DNA from: Mucilaginibacter achroorhodeus | GTDB taxonomy: Bacteria > Bacteroidota > Bacteroidia > Sphingobacteriales > Sphingobacteriaceae | NCBI RefSeq assembly: GCF_007846095.1 | Contig: NZ_VOEI01000009.1 | Coordinates: forward strand, 1 to 48,519 | Reading direction: 5' to 3' | DNA: 48,519 bases | Shown here: in pieces, positions 48,436 to 48,519 of the stretch | How the letters are laid out: every line of letters begins with the position of its first letter | Position numbering within the stretch: position 1 is the first letter of the stretch | Notes under the pieces: generated by a model | Told to the model about the DNA's origin: nothing | What the model saw: the letters and a program-made list of their open reading frames with translations, nothing else | Database searches by the model: none | Program-made: the position numbers and the translations under genes

Positions 48436-48519
48436 ATGAACAGTATAAAAGAGTTATTGATAAGGCATGACCGCGAGTTGGGCGGATTAAGTTTTCGTAG
48501 CTTAGCAAGCAAACACGGG
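48436..48519 (+). CDS. Truncated helix-turn-helix gene, probable transposase N-terminus
   Basis: A frame opens at ATG 48436 and runs through the window edge (28 residues): MNSIKELLIRHDRELGG then LSFRSLASKHG. The second part resembles the recognition-helix entry of helix-turn-helix domains at the front of transposases or resolvase-like proteins. Just upstream, GTTTAC (48415-48420) and GTAAAC (48429-48434) form a small inverted repeat, and TGTCTTGTCCTGAAATAGG (48397-48415) may be the left IS end. The family cannot be named from 28 residues. Confidence 0.5.
   Translation, partial: MNSIKELLIRHDRELGGLSFRSLASKHG

Noticed and set aside
1..48519. CRISPR array, tRNA or rRNA gene
   Set aside because: I looked for regularly spaced direct repeats, T-arm/acceptor patterns and rRNA-like blocks in the gaps and found none; the repeats present are palindromic and irregularly spaced.

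Overview
The window looks like a piece of a Bacteroidota chromosome, most likely a Sphingobacteriaceae member close to Mucilaginibacter or Pedobacter. This is an inference from protein style and gene order: nadC next to a DUF4783 gene, fur directly before purA, FtsK followed by a LolA-like protein, a bacillithiol gene (bshB1), and CbpA with CbpM. Several genes are also preceded by the Bacteroidota -7 promoter element TAnnTTTG. No rRNA, tRNA, CRISPR array or phage block was seen. Most of the sequence is ordinary chromosome, cut at both window ends by probable insertion-sequence genes.

Layout. 1-1.7 kb: the tail of an IS110-type transposase abuts a type III polyketide synthase / isoprenylcysteine-methyltransferase-like gene pair. 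1.8-4.3 kb: a Fpg/Nei DNA glycosylase with a zincless finger, a PA2169-family four-helix protein, a small membrane protein and a HAD phosphatase. 4.9-9.3 kb: an AraC regulator overlapping a DUF983 gene, then a five-PAS histidine kinase with a single-domain response regulator. 9.5-14 kb: a crotonase-family protein, a Tyr/Pro-rich secreted protein, the CbpA/CbpM co-chaperone pair and a serine hydrolase. 14.2-17.5 kb: FtsK and a LolA-like carrier. 18.2-22.7 kb: lysine 6-transaminase, two orphan genes, and an operon of DUF4294, glutathione peroxidase and BshB1. 22.8-27 kb: Rel/SpoT, Fur and PurA. 27.2-31.6 kb: a LysE-type exporter, an FHS-type sugar transporter, dCMP deaminase, CMP kinase and ArfB. 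31.6-37.2 kb: an LpxR-like lipid A deacylase, an outer-membrane-type protein, Lon and a sterol-desaturase-family protein. 37.4-43 kb: a TPR protein, a lipoprotein overlapping GpmI, DUF4783, NadC, PlsY and an M48 protease lipoprotein. 43.2-47.4 kb: DUF2071, PabB-like and a long PurF-like amidotransferase. 47.4-48.5 kb: a repeat-rich gap, a secreted orphan and a truncated helix-turn-helix or transposase gene.

How the genes work together. Most are housekeeping: nucleotide metabolism (PurA, PurF-like, dCMP deaminase, CMP kinase), cofactors (NadC, PabB), envelope (LolA, PlsY, LpxR, M48, GpmI-linked lipoprotein), protein quality control (CbpA/CbpM, Lon, ArfB) and stress signalling (Rel, histidine kinase, Fur). 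The most suggestive functional grouping is the DUF4294-GPx-BshB1 operon, which couples bacillithiol synthesis to peroxide removal.

The less ordinary content is intergenic. At least seven different families of palindromic or inverted-repeat elements lie in the gaps, several with perfect 12-15 bp inverted arms and some with a second, divergent copy in the window. A second theme is promoters that touch the start codon (araC, gpmI, pabB), suggesting leaderless mRNAs. I do not see a clearly new multi-gene system such as a defence island; the repeats and the leaderless starts are the best leads.
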